Assembly: GCA_963759735.1 (NCBI GenBank)
Contig: CAVXAF010000001.1
Location: 1 to 64,000, forward strand
Length of the DNA: 64,000 nt
Direction: 5' to 3'
DNA from: Hyphomicrobium_A sp963759735
Lineage (GTDB): Bacteria; Pseudomonadota; Alphaproteobacteria; Rhizobiales; Hyphomicrobiaceae
Shown here: positions 54,084-63,180 of the stretch, piece after piece
How positions within the stretch are numbered: position 1 is the stretch's first letter
How the letters are laid out: every line of letters begins with the position of its first letter
The notes under the pieces: model-generated
Seen by the model: only the letters and a program-made list of their open reading frames with translations
Databases searched by the model: none
What the model was told of the DNA's origin: nothing
Made by a program: the position numbers and the translations under genes

Positions 54084-55398
54084 ATGAACGTCCACGACAA
54101 AGCGCCCAAGGAAGTCGCCGCCGAGTTGTCCCTCGAAGGCAAGTCCACCAGTTTGCCAGTGCGCAGCGGCACGCTCGGCCCCGACGTGATCGACGTCGGC
54201 AAGCTCTACCGCGACACCGGCTGCTTCACCTACGATCCCGGGTTCACATCGACCGCCAACTGTACCTCGCGCATCACCTACATCGATGGCGACAATGGCG
54301 TGCTGCTCTATCGCGGCTACCCCATCGACCAGTTGGCCGAGCAGTCGAGCTTCCTTGAGGTCTGCTACCTGCTCCTGCACGGCGACCTGCCGACGACGGA
54401 CCAGTTCGCCGCCTTCCGCAACACGATCACGCGTCACACCATGCTGCACGAGCAGATGACGCGCTTCTTCACCGGGTTCCGGCGCGACGCGCATCCGATG
54501 GCGGTCATGGTCGGCACGGTCGGCGCCCTGGCGGCGTTCTATCATGACTCAACCGACATCAACGATCCGGGCCAGCGCGCCGTTGCCAGCCATCGCATGC
54601 TGGCAAAGATGCCGACCATCGCCTCGATGGCCTACAAGTATTCCATCGGCCAGCCGTTCATCTATCCGCGCAACGACCTCGACTTCACCACCAACTTCCT
54701 GCAGATGTGCTTCGCCATCCCGTGCGAGCCGTTCATGGCCAACCCGGTGCTGACGCGCGCTCTGGATCGCATCTTCATCCTGCACGCCGACCACGAGCAG
54801 AACGCTTCCACATCGACGGTGCGCCTCGCCGGATCCTCGGGCGCCAACCCGTTCGCCTGCATCGCCGCCGGCATCGCCTGTCTCGTGGGGTCCCGCACAT
54901 GGCGGCGCCAACGAGGCGGCGCTCAACATGCTGATGGAAATCGGCAGCGTAGATCGCATCCCCGAATTCATTGCCAAGGCCAAGGACAAGAACTCAGGCT
55001 TCCGCCTGATGGGCTTTGGGCACCGCGTCTACAAGAACTACGATCCGCGCGCCAAGGTGATGCAGAAGACCTGCCACGAGGTGCTCGACGCGCTCGGTAT
55101 CAAGGACGATCCGCTGCTCGCCGTCGCCATGGAGCTGGAGCGCATCGCGCTGCAGGACGAGTACTTCATCGAGAAGAAGCTGTATCCCAACATCGACTTC
55201 TACTCCGGCATCACGTTGCGGGCGCTCGGCTTCCCGGTTTCCATGTTCACCGTGCTGTTCGCCATCGCGCGCACCGTCGGCTGGATCGCGCAGTGGAAGG
55301 AAATGATCGAGGATCCCGAGCAGCGCATCGGACGTCCGCGCCAGCTCTACATGGGCTCCACCGAGCGCAGCTACATACCCATCGACCAGCGCCGCTGA
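54084..55398 (+). CDS. gltA: Citrate synthase, type II (one frameshift)
   Basis: Condenses oxaloacetate and acetyl-CoA. About 437 residues. TYDPGFTSTANCTSRITYID, GYPIDQLAEQSSFLEVCYLL, and the catalytic His/Asp regions ILHADHEQNASTSTVRLAGS, FGHRVYKNYDPRAKV and NIDFYSGITLRALG. One extra G near 54885 (CTC-G-TGGGGT) breaks the frame; corrected text reads ACLWGPAHGGANEAALNML. An intrinsic terminator follows. The 259 bases before it hold its promoter; nothing else recognised there. Confidence 0.96.
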
Positions 55399-55439
55399 TC
55401 GAGGCGGTGAATTGCAGAGATTTTACGGGCACTATCGGC

Positions 55440-55475
55440 CGGCCGGCGGTTCACACCGTCGGCCGTTTTTCTTTT
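55440..55475 (+). terminator. Rho-independent terminator of gltA
   Basis: CGGCCGGCGGT / ACCGTCGGCCG (11-bp stem with one G-U pair, loop TCAC) at 55440-55465, followed by TTTTTCTTTT. Lies between convergent gltA and lpxB and may act mainly on gltA. Confidence 0.92.
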
Positions 55476-55522
55476 GAGGTATCCGGCGTGTCGATCTTCG
55501 AGCCCGCACCTAGCACGCCGAG

Positions 55523-56785
55523 CTATCCGGTCGTGTTGCGGCGCCCGTGCGCGGCATAGTCGAGAACGATCTCGGCCGCAGCTTCGCTCGGACTGCCGCC
55601 GTCGAGCAGCATCTTGTGGGGGATGCGCGCCAGCGCCGCCAGCTGCGCGCGGCTTTCCGGCGTATCGCGCAATTGCAGCTCCAAGGCATCGGCGAGGTTC
55701 TGCGGCGTACACTCCTCCTGCAGAAGTTCGGGAAACGCGTTCTCCCCGAGCACCAGATTGGCCAGCACGACCGAGGGCACTTTGAGCAGGAAGCGCAGGC
55801 GCGCGGCGATCGCGTCGACCTTGTAGGCGACCACCATGGGCGTGCCGGCCAGCGCCAGTTCGAGGGTCACCGTGCCGGACGCGGCCAGCGCCGCGTGCGA
55901 CAGCTTGAAGGCACGGAACTTGTCTTCATCGCCTTCGACTATGTGCGGCTTCACGGTCCACGACTGCACATGGCGTTCCACGAGGTCGCGCACGTGCGGC
56001 ACCACCGGAATGATCACCTGCGGGCGAATGCGCCGCGCGTGCAGCAATTCGAGCGTTGCGCCGAACGTCGGCATGAGGTGCGAGACCTCGGAGGTGCGGC
56101 TGCCCGGCAGCACCACGAGGACAAGGCGCCCTGGATCCAATTGCAGGCGTTCGATGAGCGGCGCGGTATCGAGGTCGTGCATCCAGTCGAGCCGCTCGAT
56201 GAGCGGATGGCCGACATAGGTGCAGGGCGGACCGCCCAAGCGCTGGTGCGCGGCCGGCTCGAACGGCAGCAGCGCCATGACGTGATCGACATACGGGCGC
56301 ATCTTGCGGGCCCGGCCCGGACGCCAGGCCCACACACTCGGCGACACATAGTCGATGATGGGGATGAGCGGGGCGCGCTTGCGAATGCGCTTGGCGATGG
56401 GATGGGTGAACTCCGGCGCATCGATGATGACGACGGCATCGGGCTCGGCGGCCACCGCCGCATCGACGGTCCGGTAGACGCGCGACATGATGCGCGGCAG
56501 TCGCGGCAGGATCGACAATGGCCCCATGACCGCCACGTCGGCGAGTGGAAACTGCGAGGCGAGACCGGCACGCTCCATGTCCTCGCCGCCGACGCCGAGG
56601 TAGTGGATGCGCCCCTTGCACTGCGCACTCAGCGTGGTCATCAGCTTGCCGCCCAGCGCGTCGCCGGAGTGCTCGCCGGCGATGAGGAAGATGCGCAGGT
56701 CATCGCGTCCGGCGGCCGGTCCTCCCTTGCCGATGCGTCCGGTGGTGGCCGGGCGCGCAGCCGCGGCGCGGTCGGTCAAACTCAT
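55523..56785 (-). CDS. lpxB: Lipid-A-disaccharide synthase
   Basis: Glycosyltransferase joining UDP-2,3-diacylglucosamine and lipid X. 420 residues, intact. FLIAGEHSGDALGGKLMTTL, YVSPSVWAWRPGRARKM, YVGHPLIERLDWM, LVLPGSRTSEVSHLMPTF-like and SGTVTLELALAGTPMVVAYK. Its ATG overlaps the lpxI stop (ATGA), so the two are coupled; last gene of the leftward lpx operon. Confidence 0.97.
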   Translation of the reverse strand: MSLTDRAAAARPATTGRIGKGGPAAGRDDLRIFLIAGEHSGDALGGKLMTTLSAQCKGRIHYLGVGGEDMERAGLASQFPLADVAVMGPLSILPRLPRIMSRVYRTVDAAVAAEPDAVVIIDAPEFTHPIAKRIRKRAPLIPIIDYVSPSVWAWRPGRARKMRPYVDHVMALLPFEPAAHQRLGGPPCTYVGHPLIERLDWMHDLDTAPLIERLQLDPGRLVLVVLPGSRTSEVSHLMPTFGATLELLHARRIRPQVIIPVVPHVRDLVERHVQSWTVKPHIVEGDEDKFRAFKLSHAALAASGTVTLELALAGTPMVVAYKVDAIAARLRFLLKVPSVVLANLVLGENAFPELLQEECTPQNLADALELQLRDTPESRAQLAALARIPHKMLLDGGSPSEAAAEIVLDYAAHGRRNTTG

Positions 56786-58077
56786 GGCGCGTCTCCTGCG
56801 CGTCCCCCGGCCAGCAGAAACAAGCCGTGCCGATCGGCCAGCGCGACCCCGGCCTGCAACTCCTCGGCATTGCGGCCGATGACGGCGATGCCCGCGAATT
56901 GCGCCGCGGCGGCTGCGGCAATAACCGACGCGAGGTCGGCTGCGACCGCTTCGGAAACGACGGCGACGAATGAACGGCGCGCCCAGCGCCGGCGTCCCCA
57001 TTGGCGCAAGCCGCCTGAGCGGGCAATCAGCGCGGCGATCCCCTCCCCGCACTCGATGGCCAGCACGTGGCCGCGATCGATGACCGTGCCGCCGCTGCGG
57101 CGGAAAGGAGCCAACGCGCGCAACAGCGCTGCGCCGTGCGCCGCATCGGCGACTTGGCGCGGAGCGGCCGGTGTCTGGCCGAGTTGGGCAAAAGGTGTCG
57201 CAGCCGGCGGCGTCGAGGCGATGGTCGCGCCGCTATCAACGGTGCCGACGATGAACATGTCGCCGGCATCGGCCCGGCGCTTCAGCTCGGCGCGCTCGAG
57301 AGCGATCGCACCCTTGGCCAGCACCGCGACACCGCGCAGCCCGGCCTCCAGCGCACGATCGACGGTGCGGGCGCCGATCGCCGGCATGTCGACGCGCATC
57401 TCCTGACGCGGCTTGGGCCGCTTGACGAGTACGCCGCGCCGGCGGCCGATGCCGCCTGCAGCGCCCCGCCGCTGCAGGGCAAGCCGCGCCAGCATGGCGT
57501 CGGTGTTTTCGGCCCCTTCGATGGCCTCTATGGCGCCGTCGGTGACGACGACGGCCTGGCCGACGTCGAACGGCCCCAGAGCGCGCACGACCTCGAAACC
57601 GCGTGCGATGTCGACCATCTCGTGTGCCTCGGCATCGAGCGTCCCGAGCGGTCCTTCAGCGACCAGCAGCGAGGGCGCGACTTCCGTCGGCGAGACGACC
57701 TTAAAGCCTTTGCTCTCGAAGAAGCGGACGACGCCGCTCAGCACGCTGTCATCGCCGGTGGTGGCGATGATGCGGGCGATGGCGGGCAGATTGAGGAAGA
57801 AGCCCAGGTCGGGCTTGATAGCGGAGAGGTCGGGACGGCGCACCGACCCGACGATGACGAGTTCGCTGACGTTGGCATTGCGCAAAGCGCGCACCATGCC
57901 GCCGGTCTGCGCCCAGCCCACCTTGGTGAGCGGAAAATCGCTCAAGTCGCGATCGCCTTCGCCGATGATGGACACGATATGCACCGCTCCCCCGGTCGAC
58001 CTGACATGCTCGGCAATCTCGCGCGGCAGGCTGCCGCCGCCCGCCACGATGCCGACGACGCGCGGCGGGTACGCCAT
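56782..58077 (-). CDS. lpxI: UDP-2,3-diacylglucosamine pyrophosphatase LpxI, with duplicated C-terminal region
   Basis: Hydrolyses UDP-2,3-diacylglucosamine to lipid X in organisms lacking LpxH. VVGIVAGGGSLPREIAEHVR, IVGSVRRPDLSAIKPDLGFF and MRVDMPAIGARTVDRALEAG are family marks. LpxI is normally about 280 residues; this frame is 431. The extra part repeats the C-terminal half: residues about 173-280 (VVVTDGAIEAIEGAENTDAM ... GVAVLAKGAIALERAELKRR ... MFIVGT) align with about 328-426 (GGTVIDRGHVLAIECGEGIA ... GIAVIGRNAEELQAGVALAD ... LFLLAG). The second copy lacks the MRVDMPAIG motif. Frame is continuous, so this is not one of the frameshifts. Confidence 0.9.
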   Translation of the reverse strand: MAYPPRVVGIVAGGGSLPREIAEHVRSTGGAVHIVSIIGEGDRDLSDFPLTKVGWAQTGGMVRALRNANVSELVIVGSVRRPDLSAIKPDLGFFLNLPAIARIIATTGDDSVLSGVVRFFESKGFKVVSPTEVAPSLLVAEGPLGTLDAEAHEMVDIARGFEVVRALGPFDVGQAVVVTDGAIEAIEGAENTDAMLARLALQRRGAAGGIGRRRGVLVKRPKPRQEMRVDMPAIGARTVDRALEAGLRGVAVLAKGAIALERAELKRRADAGDMFIVGTVDSGATIASTPPAATPFAQLGQTPAAPRQVADAAHGAALLRALAPFRRSGGTVIDRGHVLAIECGEGIAALIARSGGLRQWGRRRWARRSFVAVVSEAVAADLASVIAAAAAAQFAGIAVIGRNAEELQAGVALADRHGLFLLAGGRAGDAP

Positions 58078-58087
58078 TTTTACTACC

Positions 58088-58894
58088 TCAAGCCTCGGCC
58101 GCTTCTTTCGGCGTGCACAGGCTGCGCTTGCCGCCGAGGCGAATGAACGCGAGGATTTCCTGCACGATCGGTTGCCCGGAGAATTCCTGCGCAACATCCT
58201 CGGTGCGCTCGGCGAGCGTGCCTTCGGCAGCAAACAGTAGCCGATAGGCACGGCGCAGATCGTGGATGTCGCTGCGCGAGAAGCCGCGGCGCTGCAGGCC
58301 GACGATGTTGAGGCCCGACAGGTGCGCCCGGTTGCCGAGCGCCATGCCATAGGGGATGAGGTCGTTCTCCAGCCCCGACATTCCGCCGAGGAAGGAATGC
58401 GCGCCGACGCGCGCGAACTGGATCACCGCTGCCCCGCCGCCGATGATGGCGAAGTCGCCGACCGAGCAATGCCCGGCCAGCATCACGTTGTTGGAAAAGA
58501 TGACGCCGCTGCCGACATGGCAGTCATGGCCGACGTGCGAGTTGGCGAGGAAGGCGCAGCGGTCGCCGATCGTGGTCGACATGCCGCCGCCCTCGGTGCC
58601 CGGATTGAGCGTGACGCCCTCGCGGATCATGCAGTCGGCGCCCACGGTGAGCGTCGAAGCTTCGCCGTGGTACTTGAGGTCCTGCGGCTGGTGACCGATC
58701 GAGGCGAATGGAAAGATACGCGTGCGCGCCCCGATGGTGGTGTGCCCAGCGACCACGACGTGGCTCAACAGCTCGACCCCGTCATCGAGCGTTACGTCGG
58801 CGCCGACGACGCAATAAGGACCGATCTTCACCCCGGCGCCGAGCTTGGCACCTGTCTCGATCACCGCGGTCGGGTGAGCGGTCATCTCACCCAT
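58088..58894 (-). CDS. lpxA: UDP-N-acetylglucosamine acyltransferase
   Basis: First step of lipid A synthesis. 268 residues of left-handed beta-helix hexapeptide repeats (VELLSHVVVAGHTTIGARTR, TIGDRCAFLANSHVGHDCHV with the catalytic His region, LAGHCSVGDFAIIGGGAAVI) and a helical C-terminus with LRRAYRLLF. ATG 58894 overlaps the fabZ end by eight bases; ATG 58885 is an alternative. Ten bases before lpxI. Confidence 0.97.
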   Translation of the reverse strand: MGEMTAHPTAVIETGAKLGAGVKIGPYCVVGADVTLDDGVELLSHVVVAGHTTIGARTRIFPFASIGHQPQDLKYHGEASTLTVGADCMIREGVTLNPGTEGGGMSTTIGDRCAFLANSHVGHDCHVGSGVIFSNNVMLAGHCSVGDFAIIGGGAAVIQFARVGAHSFLGGMSGLENDLIPYGMALGNRAHLSGLNIVGLQRRGFSRSDIHDLRRAYRLLFAAEGTLAERTEDVAQEFSGQPIVQEILAFIRLGGKRSLCTPKEAAEA

Positions 58895-59399
58895 GCTTGC
58901 CTGCCGCGAACGCCCGTGCCTCGGCGGTGTCGGCAAGCATGGCGCTTACCTCGGCCTCGGCCGCCACCAGGCCGTTGACCTTGGCCTCGCCGGCGAAGCG
59001 CCAGACGCGCCCGCGGTTGCGGATCTTGCGCACGTGGTAATGGAGCTGGTCTCCCGGCACCACGGGGCGGCGGAACTTCGCCCGATCGATGGCCATGAAG
59101 TAGACCAGCTCGGCGCGGTAGTCCTCTCCGAGGCTGTGCACGCACAGCGCGCCGGCGGTCTGCGCCAGGCCCTCGATGATCAGCACGCCCGGCATGACCG
59201 GGTATTGCGGGAAGTGACCCTGGAAGAACGGCTCGTTGATGGTCACGTTCTTGACCCCGACGCAGCTTGCATCGCCGTCCATGTCGTAGATGCGGTCGAG
59301 CATCAGGAACGGATAGCGGTGCGGCAGCAGCTTGAGGACACGGATGATGTCCGCCGTCGCCAGCGCCTTCTTCGCATTGGGCTCGCCCATGTCGTTCAT
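58887..59399 (-). CDS. fabZ: 3-hydroxyacyl-ACP dehydratase FabZ
   Basis: Dehydrates 3-hydroxyacyl-ACP in fatty acid synthesis, competing with LpxA/LpxD for substrate. 170 residues, hot-dog fold. Catalytic His and Glu in PFFQGHFPQYPVMPGVLIIE, with LPHRYPFLMLDRI before it and FRRPVVPGDQL after. In the usual lpxD-fabZ-lpxA order. Confidence 0.97.
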   Translation of the reverse strand: MNDMGEPNAKKALATADIIRVLKLLPHRYPFLMLDRIYDMDGDASCVGVKNVTINEPFFQGHFPQYPVMPGVLIIEGLAQTAGALCVHSLGEDYRAELVYFMAIDRAKFRRPVVPGDQLHYHVRKIRNRGRVWRFAGEAKVNGLVAAEAEVSAMLADTAEARAFAAGKHG

Positions 59400-59452
59400 G
59401 TCTCTCTTCGACCTCGTACTCGCAGGCGCTCCGCGCCCGCACTCGTCCGCTA

Positions 59453-60503
59453 CTATGCCTTGCCGGCATTGTCCTTCTCGCCGCGCTTCGCCAGACGGGC
59501 GATGAGCGCGATCTCCCTCCCCCACTGGGTGAGGGGCCGTGCCGGGGTGCCACCGACGCGCGCGCCAGGCGTCACATCCTTGCTGGCGTGGCTGGCGCCG
59601 GCCACATGCGCGCCGTCGCCGATCTTGATATGGCCGACGGCGCCCGACTGGCCACCCATGACCACGAAATCGCCCAGCTCGGCCGAACCCGATATTCCCG
59701 TTTGGCCGACGATCACGCAGTGCCGGCCCATGACGACGTTGTGCCCGATCTGTACCAAATTATCAATTTTCGTGCCCTCGCCGATGATTGTGTCCTTAAG
59801 GGCTCCCCGGTCGACGGTCGAATTGGCTCCGATCTCGACATCGTCCTGGATGATCACCCGGCCGATCTGCGGCACTTTGAAATGGCCGCGCGCGCTCATG
59901 GCAAAGCCGAAGCCGTCCTGGCCGATGCGCACGCCGGCATGGATAATGACCCGGTCGCCGACGAGCGCGTGGGCGACCGTAGCTGAAGGGCCGACATAGC
60001 TGTCGCGGCCGATCGTGCAGCGGTAGCCGACCACGGCACCGGCGGCGATGCGGCTGCCGCGACCGATGCGCGCCTCGGCCCCGACGACGGCGCCCGGTTC
60101 GATGACCACGCCATCCTCGAGCTCGGCGGTGGGGTCGATGAGCTTGGTGCCTCCACCTGGAGCACCCTGCGAATGCCGCGACTGCGGGTAGAACAGCATC
60201 AGCGCCTGGGCAAAGCTGCGGTAGGGCTCGGGCGTCGTCAGCCTTCCAGTTGCATGTGGCACTCGGCATGGCAAAGGCAGGCAGCACGAGGCACGCACCC
60301 GCGCCCGTCGCCTTGAGGCGCTCGCCGTACTTGGGGTTGTTGAAGAATGTGATGTCGCGCGGCCCGGCGTCGGTGAGCGTGCGCACGTCATCGATCATGG
60401 CGTCCGGCGCAGCCGAGCCGACGACCAGCTCAGATCCCGTCGCCTCGGCGATTTCCGCCAACGAGAACGGCCCGGCCCGCTTGAAGAATCCGGGATGTTC
60501 CAT
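59453..60503 (-). CDS. lpxD: UDP-3-O-acylglucosamine N-acyltransferase (one frameshift)
   Basis: Adds the N-linked acyl chain in lipid A synthesis. About 349 residues. N-terminal uridine-binding domain FFKRAGPFSLAEIAEATGSE and RDITFFNNPKYGERLKATGA lies in one frame; between about 60220 and 60250 a +1 shift leads to PEPYRSFAQALMLFYPQSRH and the hexapeptide-repeat helix (NLVQIGHNVVMGRHCVIVGQ with the catalytic His). Downstream of bamA, upstream of fabZ. Confidence 0.94.
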
Positions 60504-60617
60504 GCCCTGACCCGCCGCTGGGCGACGCTCCATCAATTGCTGCCAATTGTACGGAGGGTCGCTCCGCTACGCATACGGAGGTCTTCTTAGCACCAAACCG
60601 GCGGTGACGAGCCAGGA

Positions 60618-62978
60618 TTAGAACTTGGTCGCCGCGCCGAAGCGGAAGATCTGCTCGTCGTCGTAGGTTTCTTTGGTGAGAACCTTGGCAAGGTCCATAC
60701 GGATCGGGCCCACCGGCGAGGCCCACATCAAGCTGGCGCCGACGGAAGAGCGGATGGCCGAGCTGTCCTGCAGACACGCTTGGCCGCCAGAGGTGCAACC
60801 TGCCAGCGCATCCTGCGCGTTGCCACCGGCGTTCCACAGCGAACCGGCGTCGGCGAACACGGCGCCGGAGATGCCGAGGTCGTCGGGCACGAACGGAATG
60901 GGGAAGCGGAGTTCCGCCGTCGTCGCCCAGTAGTACTGGCCGCCGAGTGCGTCGCCCGTGCTCAAGTCGCGCGGACCGTAGCCGGCGCGATCGAAGCCGC
61001 GCACCGTCTCGCCACCCTTGAAGAACAGGTCGATGAGGCGGACGTCCTCGCCACCCCAGCCCTGGATGGAGCCGGCGATACCGCGGGCGACGAAGGTGAT
61101 GTTGTCGGTGACCGGGTAGTAGCCGCGTGCCTCGGCCGCGAGCGAGATGTACTGCACGTCGCCGCCGAGACCGGCGAAGTCGGCGCCCGTCTGGAACCAC
61201 AGACCCTTGGTCGGATTCTTCGGATCGTTGCGCAGATCGTAGGTGATCGTGCTGCCGACCATCGACGTATACGACGTCCCTTCTGCGTCCCGGATGGCCA
61301 GCGAGGCCCCATCGATGACGTCGAAGATCTCGTCACGCGAAACGGTGTAGGCGGTCTGCATCCACATCTTCTCGGAGATCGGGAAGCCGAGGCGGACGCT
61401 GCCGCCGGTGCGGCGGCTGTTGAAGCCGGACTGGCTCGACTGGTCGACCTCCTTGTGGAAGAGGTCGAAACCGGCCGCCAGGTTGCGATCGAGGAAGCGC
61501 GGCTCGGTGAAGCTCAGGTTGACCTGCAAGCGCTCGAGCGAGCCCGACAGCTGCAGGCGCAGGAACTGGCCGTTGCCCATCAGGTTGCGCTCGGTGATCG
61601 ACACGTCGCCGATCACGCCTTCCGCCGTCGAGTAGCCGGCGCCGAAGGAGAGCTCGCCCGTAGACTGCTCGACCAGTTCGACGTCGAGCACGACGCGATC
61701 CTGCGCGCTGCCCGGGCGGCGCTTCACTTCCACGCCTTTGAACAGGCCAAGGTTGGTCAGGCGCTTCTTGGCCTGATCGACCATGAGCGGATTGTAGGCG
61801 TCGCCTTCCGCCACCTTGAACTCGCGCCGGATGACGTAGTCCTTGGTGCGCGTGTTGCCGGAGACGTTGATGCGCTCGATGTAGACGCGCGGGCCTTCCT
61901 CGATCACGTAGTTGAGCGCGATCTTGCGCGTCACCGGATCGGGAACCGCCTGCGGGCGGACGCGAGCGAAGGCGTAGCCGTCCTCGGATACGGCCAGCGT
62001 CAGCCGTTCGACCGACTTGTCGATAAGGTTGGCGTTGTAGGTGTCGCCGTCCTCGGTCAGCACGTCGCCCTTGAACTTGGAGGCATCGATCGCGGCAACC
62101 GTGCTCTCGATGTTGATGCCGCCGAAGTCGTAGGCCTCGCCTTCCTCGATCGAGTAGGTGATGAAGAAGCCGGAGCCGTCGCGGTCGAGCTCGGCGTTGG
62201 CCGCCGTCACCTGCACGTCGGCATAGCCGTTCTTCAGGTAGTACTGGCGCAGCAGCTCGCGATCGAGATTCATGCGGTCGGGATCGTAGACGGCGGTGCC
62301 CTTGAGGAAGTCGAACCAGCCCTTTTCGGTGGTCGAGACGACGTCGCGCAGCTGGCTGTCGGAGAATGCCTTGTTGCCGACGAAGTGGATGCCCTTGACC
62401 TTGGTGGCGGCGCCCTCGTTGATCTCGAACACGAGGTTCACGCGGTCCTGCTCGAGCTCGATGATCTTCGGCTCGACGGTCGCGGCGTAGCGGCCCTGGC
62501 GGCGGTAGACGTCGAGCACGCGCTGCACGTCGGCTTGCACGCGGGAGCGCGTGAAGACCGAGCGCGGCTTCATCTGCACTTCGTTGCGCAGCGTCTCGGT
62601 GTCGATCTCGCTGTTGCCCTCGAAGGCGACCTGATTGATGACGGGGTTCTCGACGACGGTGACGAGCACGTCGGCGCCCGAGCGATCGATGCGCACGTCG
62701 GAGAACAGGCCGGTGGCGAACAGCGCCTTGATGGAGCCGTCGACCTTGGCCGGGTCATAGGCGTTGCCGACGGAGAATTGTAGATACGAGCGAACCGTCT
62801 CCGGTTCGACGCGCTTGTTGCCCTGGACGTTGATGGCCCGGACAGTCGCACCCTGGGCATGGGCAGAAACGGAGAACAACGCGCCACCGACGCATATCAC
62901 TCCCGATGAGATAATCGCCAGAAGCAACGCTAGGCGACAGACTCTCACCGCAATGGCTCGGACCACAGGCATTCGCAA
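60618..62978 (-). CDS. bamA: Outer-membrane protein assembly factor BamA
   Basis: Omp85 core of the BAM complex that inserts beta-barrels. 786 residues, intact. Signal peptide ending SAHA|QGA, five POTRA domains (from VRAINVQGNKRVEPETVRSY to about residue 440, e.g. VYIERINVSGNTRTKDYVIR), then a 16-stranded barrel with the Omp85 signature region FFKGGETVRGFDRAGYGPRD (loop 6 VRGF) and a C-terminal Phe (FGAATKF). Between rseP and lpxD as in most proteobacteria. Confidence 0.98.
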   Translation of the reverse strand: MRMPVVRAIAVRVCRLALLLAIISSGVICVGGALFSVSAHAQGATVRAINVQGNKRVEPETVRSYLQFSVGNAYDPAKVDGSIKALFATGLFSDVRIDRSGADVLVTVVENPVINQVAFEGNSEIDTETLRNEVQMKPRSVFTRSRVQADVQRVLDVYRRQGRYAATVEPKIIELEQDRVNLVFEINEGAATKVKGIHFVGNKAFSDSQLRDVVSTTEKGWFDFLKGTAVYDPDRMNLDRELLRQYYLKNGYADVQVTAANAELDRDGSGFFITYSIEEGEAYDFGGINIESTVAAIDASKFKGDVLTEDGDTYNANLIDKSVERLTLAVSEDGYAFARVRPQAVPDPVTRKIALNYVIEEGPRVYIERINVSGNTRTKDYVIRREFKVAEGDAYNPLMVDQAKKRLTNLGLFKGVEVKRRPGSAQDRVVLDVELVEQSTGELSFGAGYSTAEGVIGDVSITERNLMGNGQFLRLQLSGSLERLQVNLSFTEPRFLDRNLAAGFDLFHKEVDQSSQSGFNSRRTGGSVRLGFPISEKMWMQTAYTVSRDEIFDVIDGASLAIRDAEGTSYTSMVGSTITYDLRNDPKNPTKGLWFQTGADFAGLGGDVQYISLAAEARGYYPVTDNITFVARGIAGSIQGWGGEDVRLIDLFFKGGETVRGFDRAGYGPRDLSTGDALGGQYYWATTAELRFPIPFVPDDLGISGAVFADAGSLWNAGGNAQDALAGCTSGGQACLQDSSAIRSSVGASLMWASPVGPIRMDLAKVLTKETYDDEQIFRFGAATKF

Positions 62979-63180
62979 GTATGCCTCGTTATTGCCGAAT
63001 TCCCCCTCGGTGTCAGAACCCGTCGGCTTCGGGTCCCGTACCGCATGACTAACACGTGCGCCTTTGGAAGAGGGCCATTTGGCCTGATTCTTCGTCCGCG
63101 CGCACTCCCCTGTGTAAATCCGTTCTTAACGATTCAGAAGAGAGTGCGGAAGTGGCAAGATTACGTCACTGAACGGCATT

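Noticed and set aside
60780..62783. A 667-codon open frame on the plus strand opposite bamA
   Set aside because: It lies entirely antisense to intact bamA and is a by-product of high GC at third codon positions; the translation has no family features. The same applies to long antisense frames opposite lpxB/lpxI (55547-57406), pyrG (26604-28100), trpE (33410-34720) and ppiD (31430-32719).
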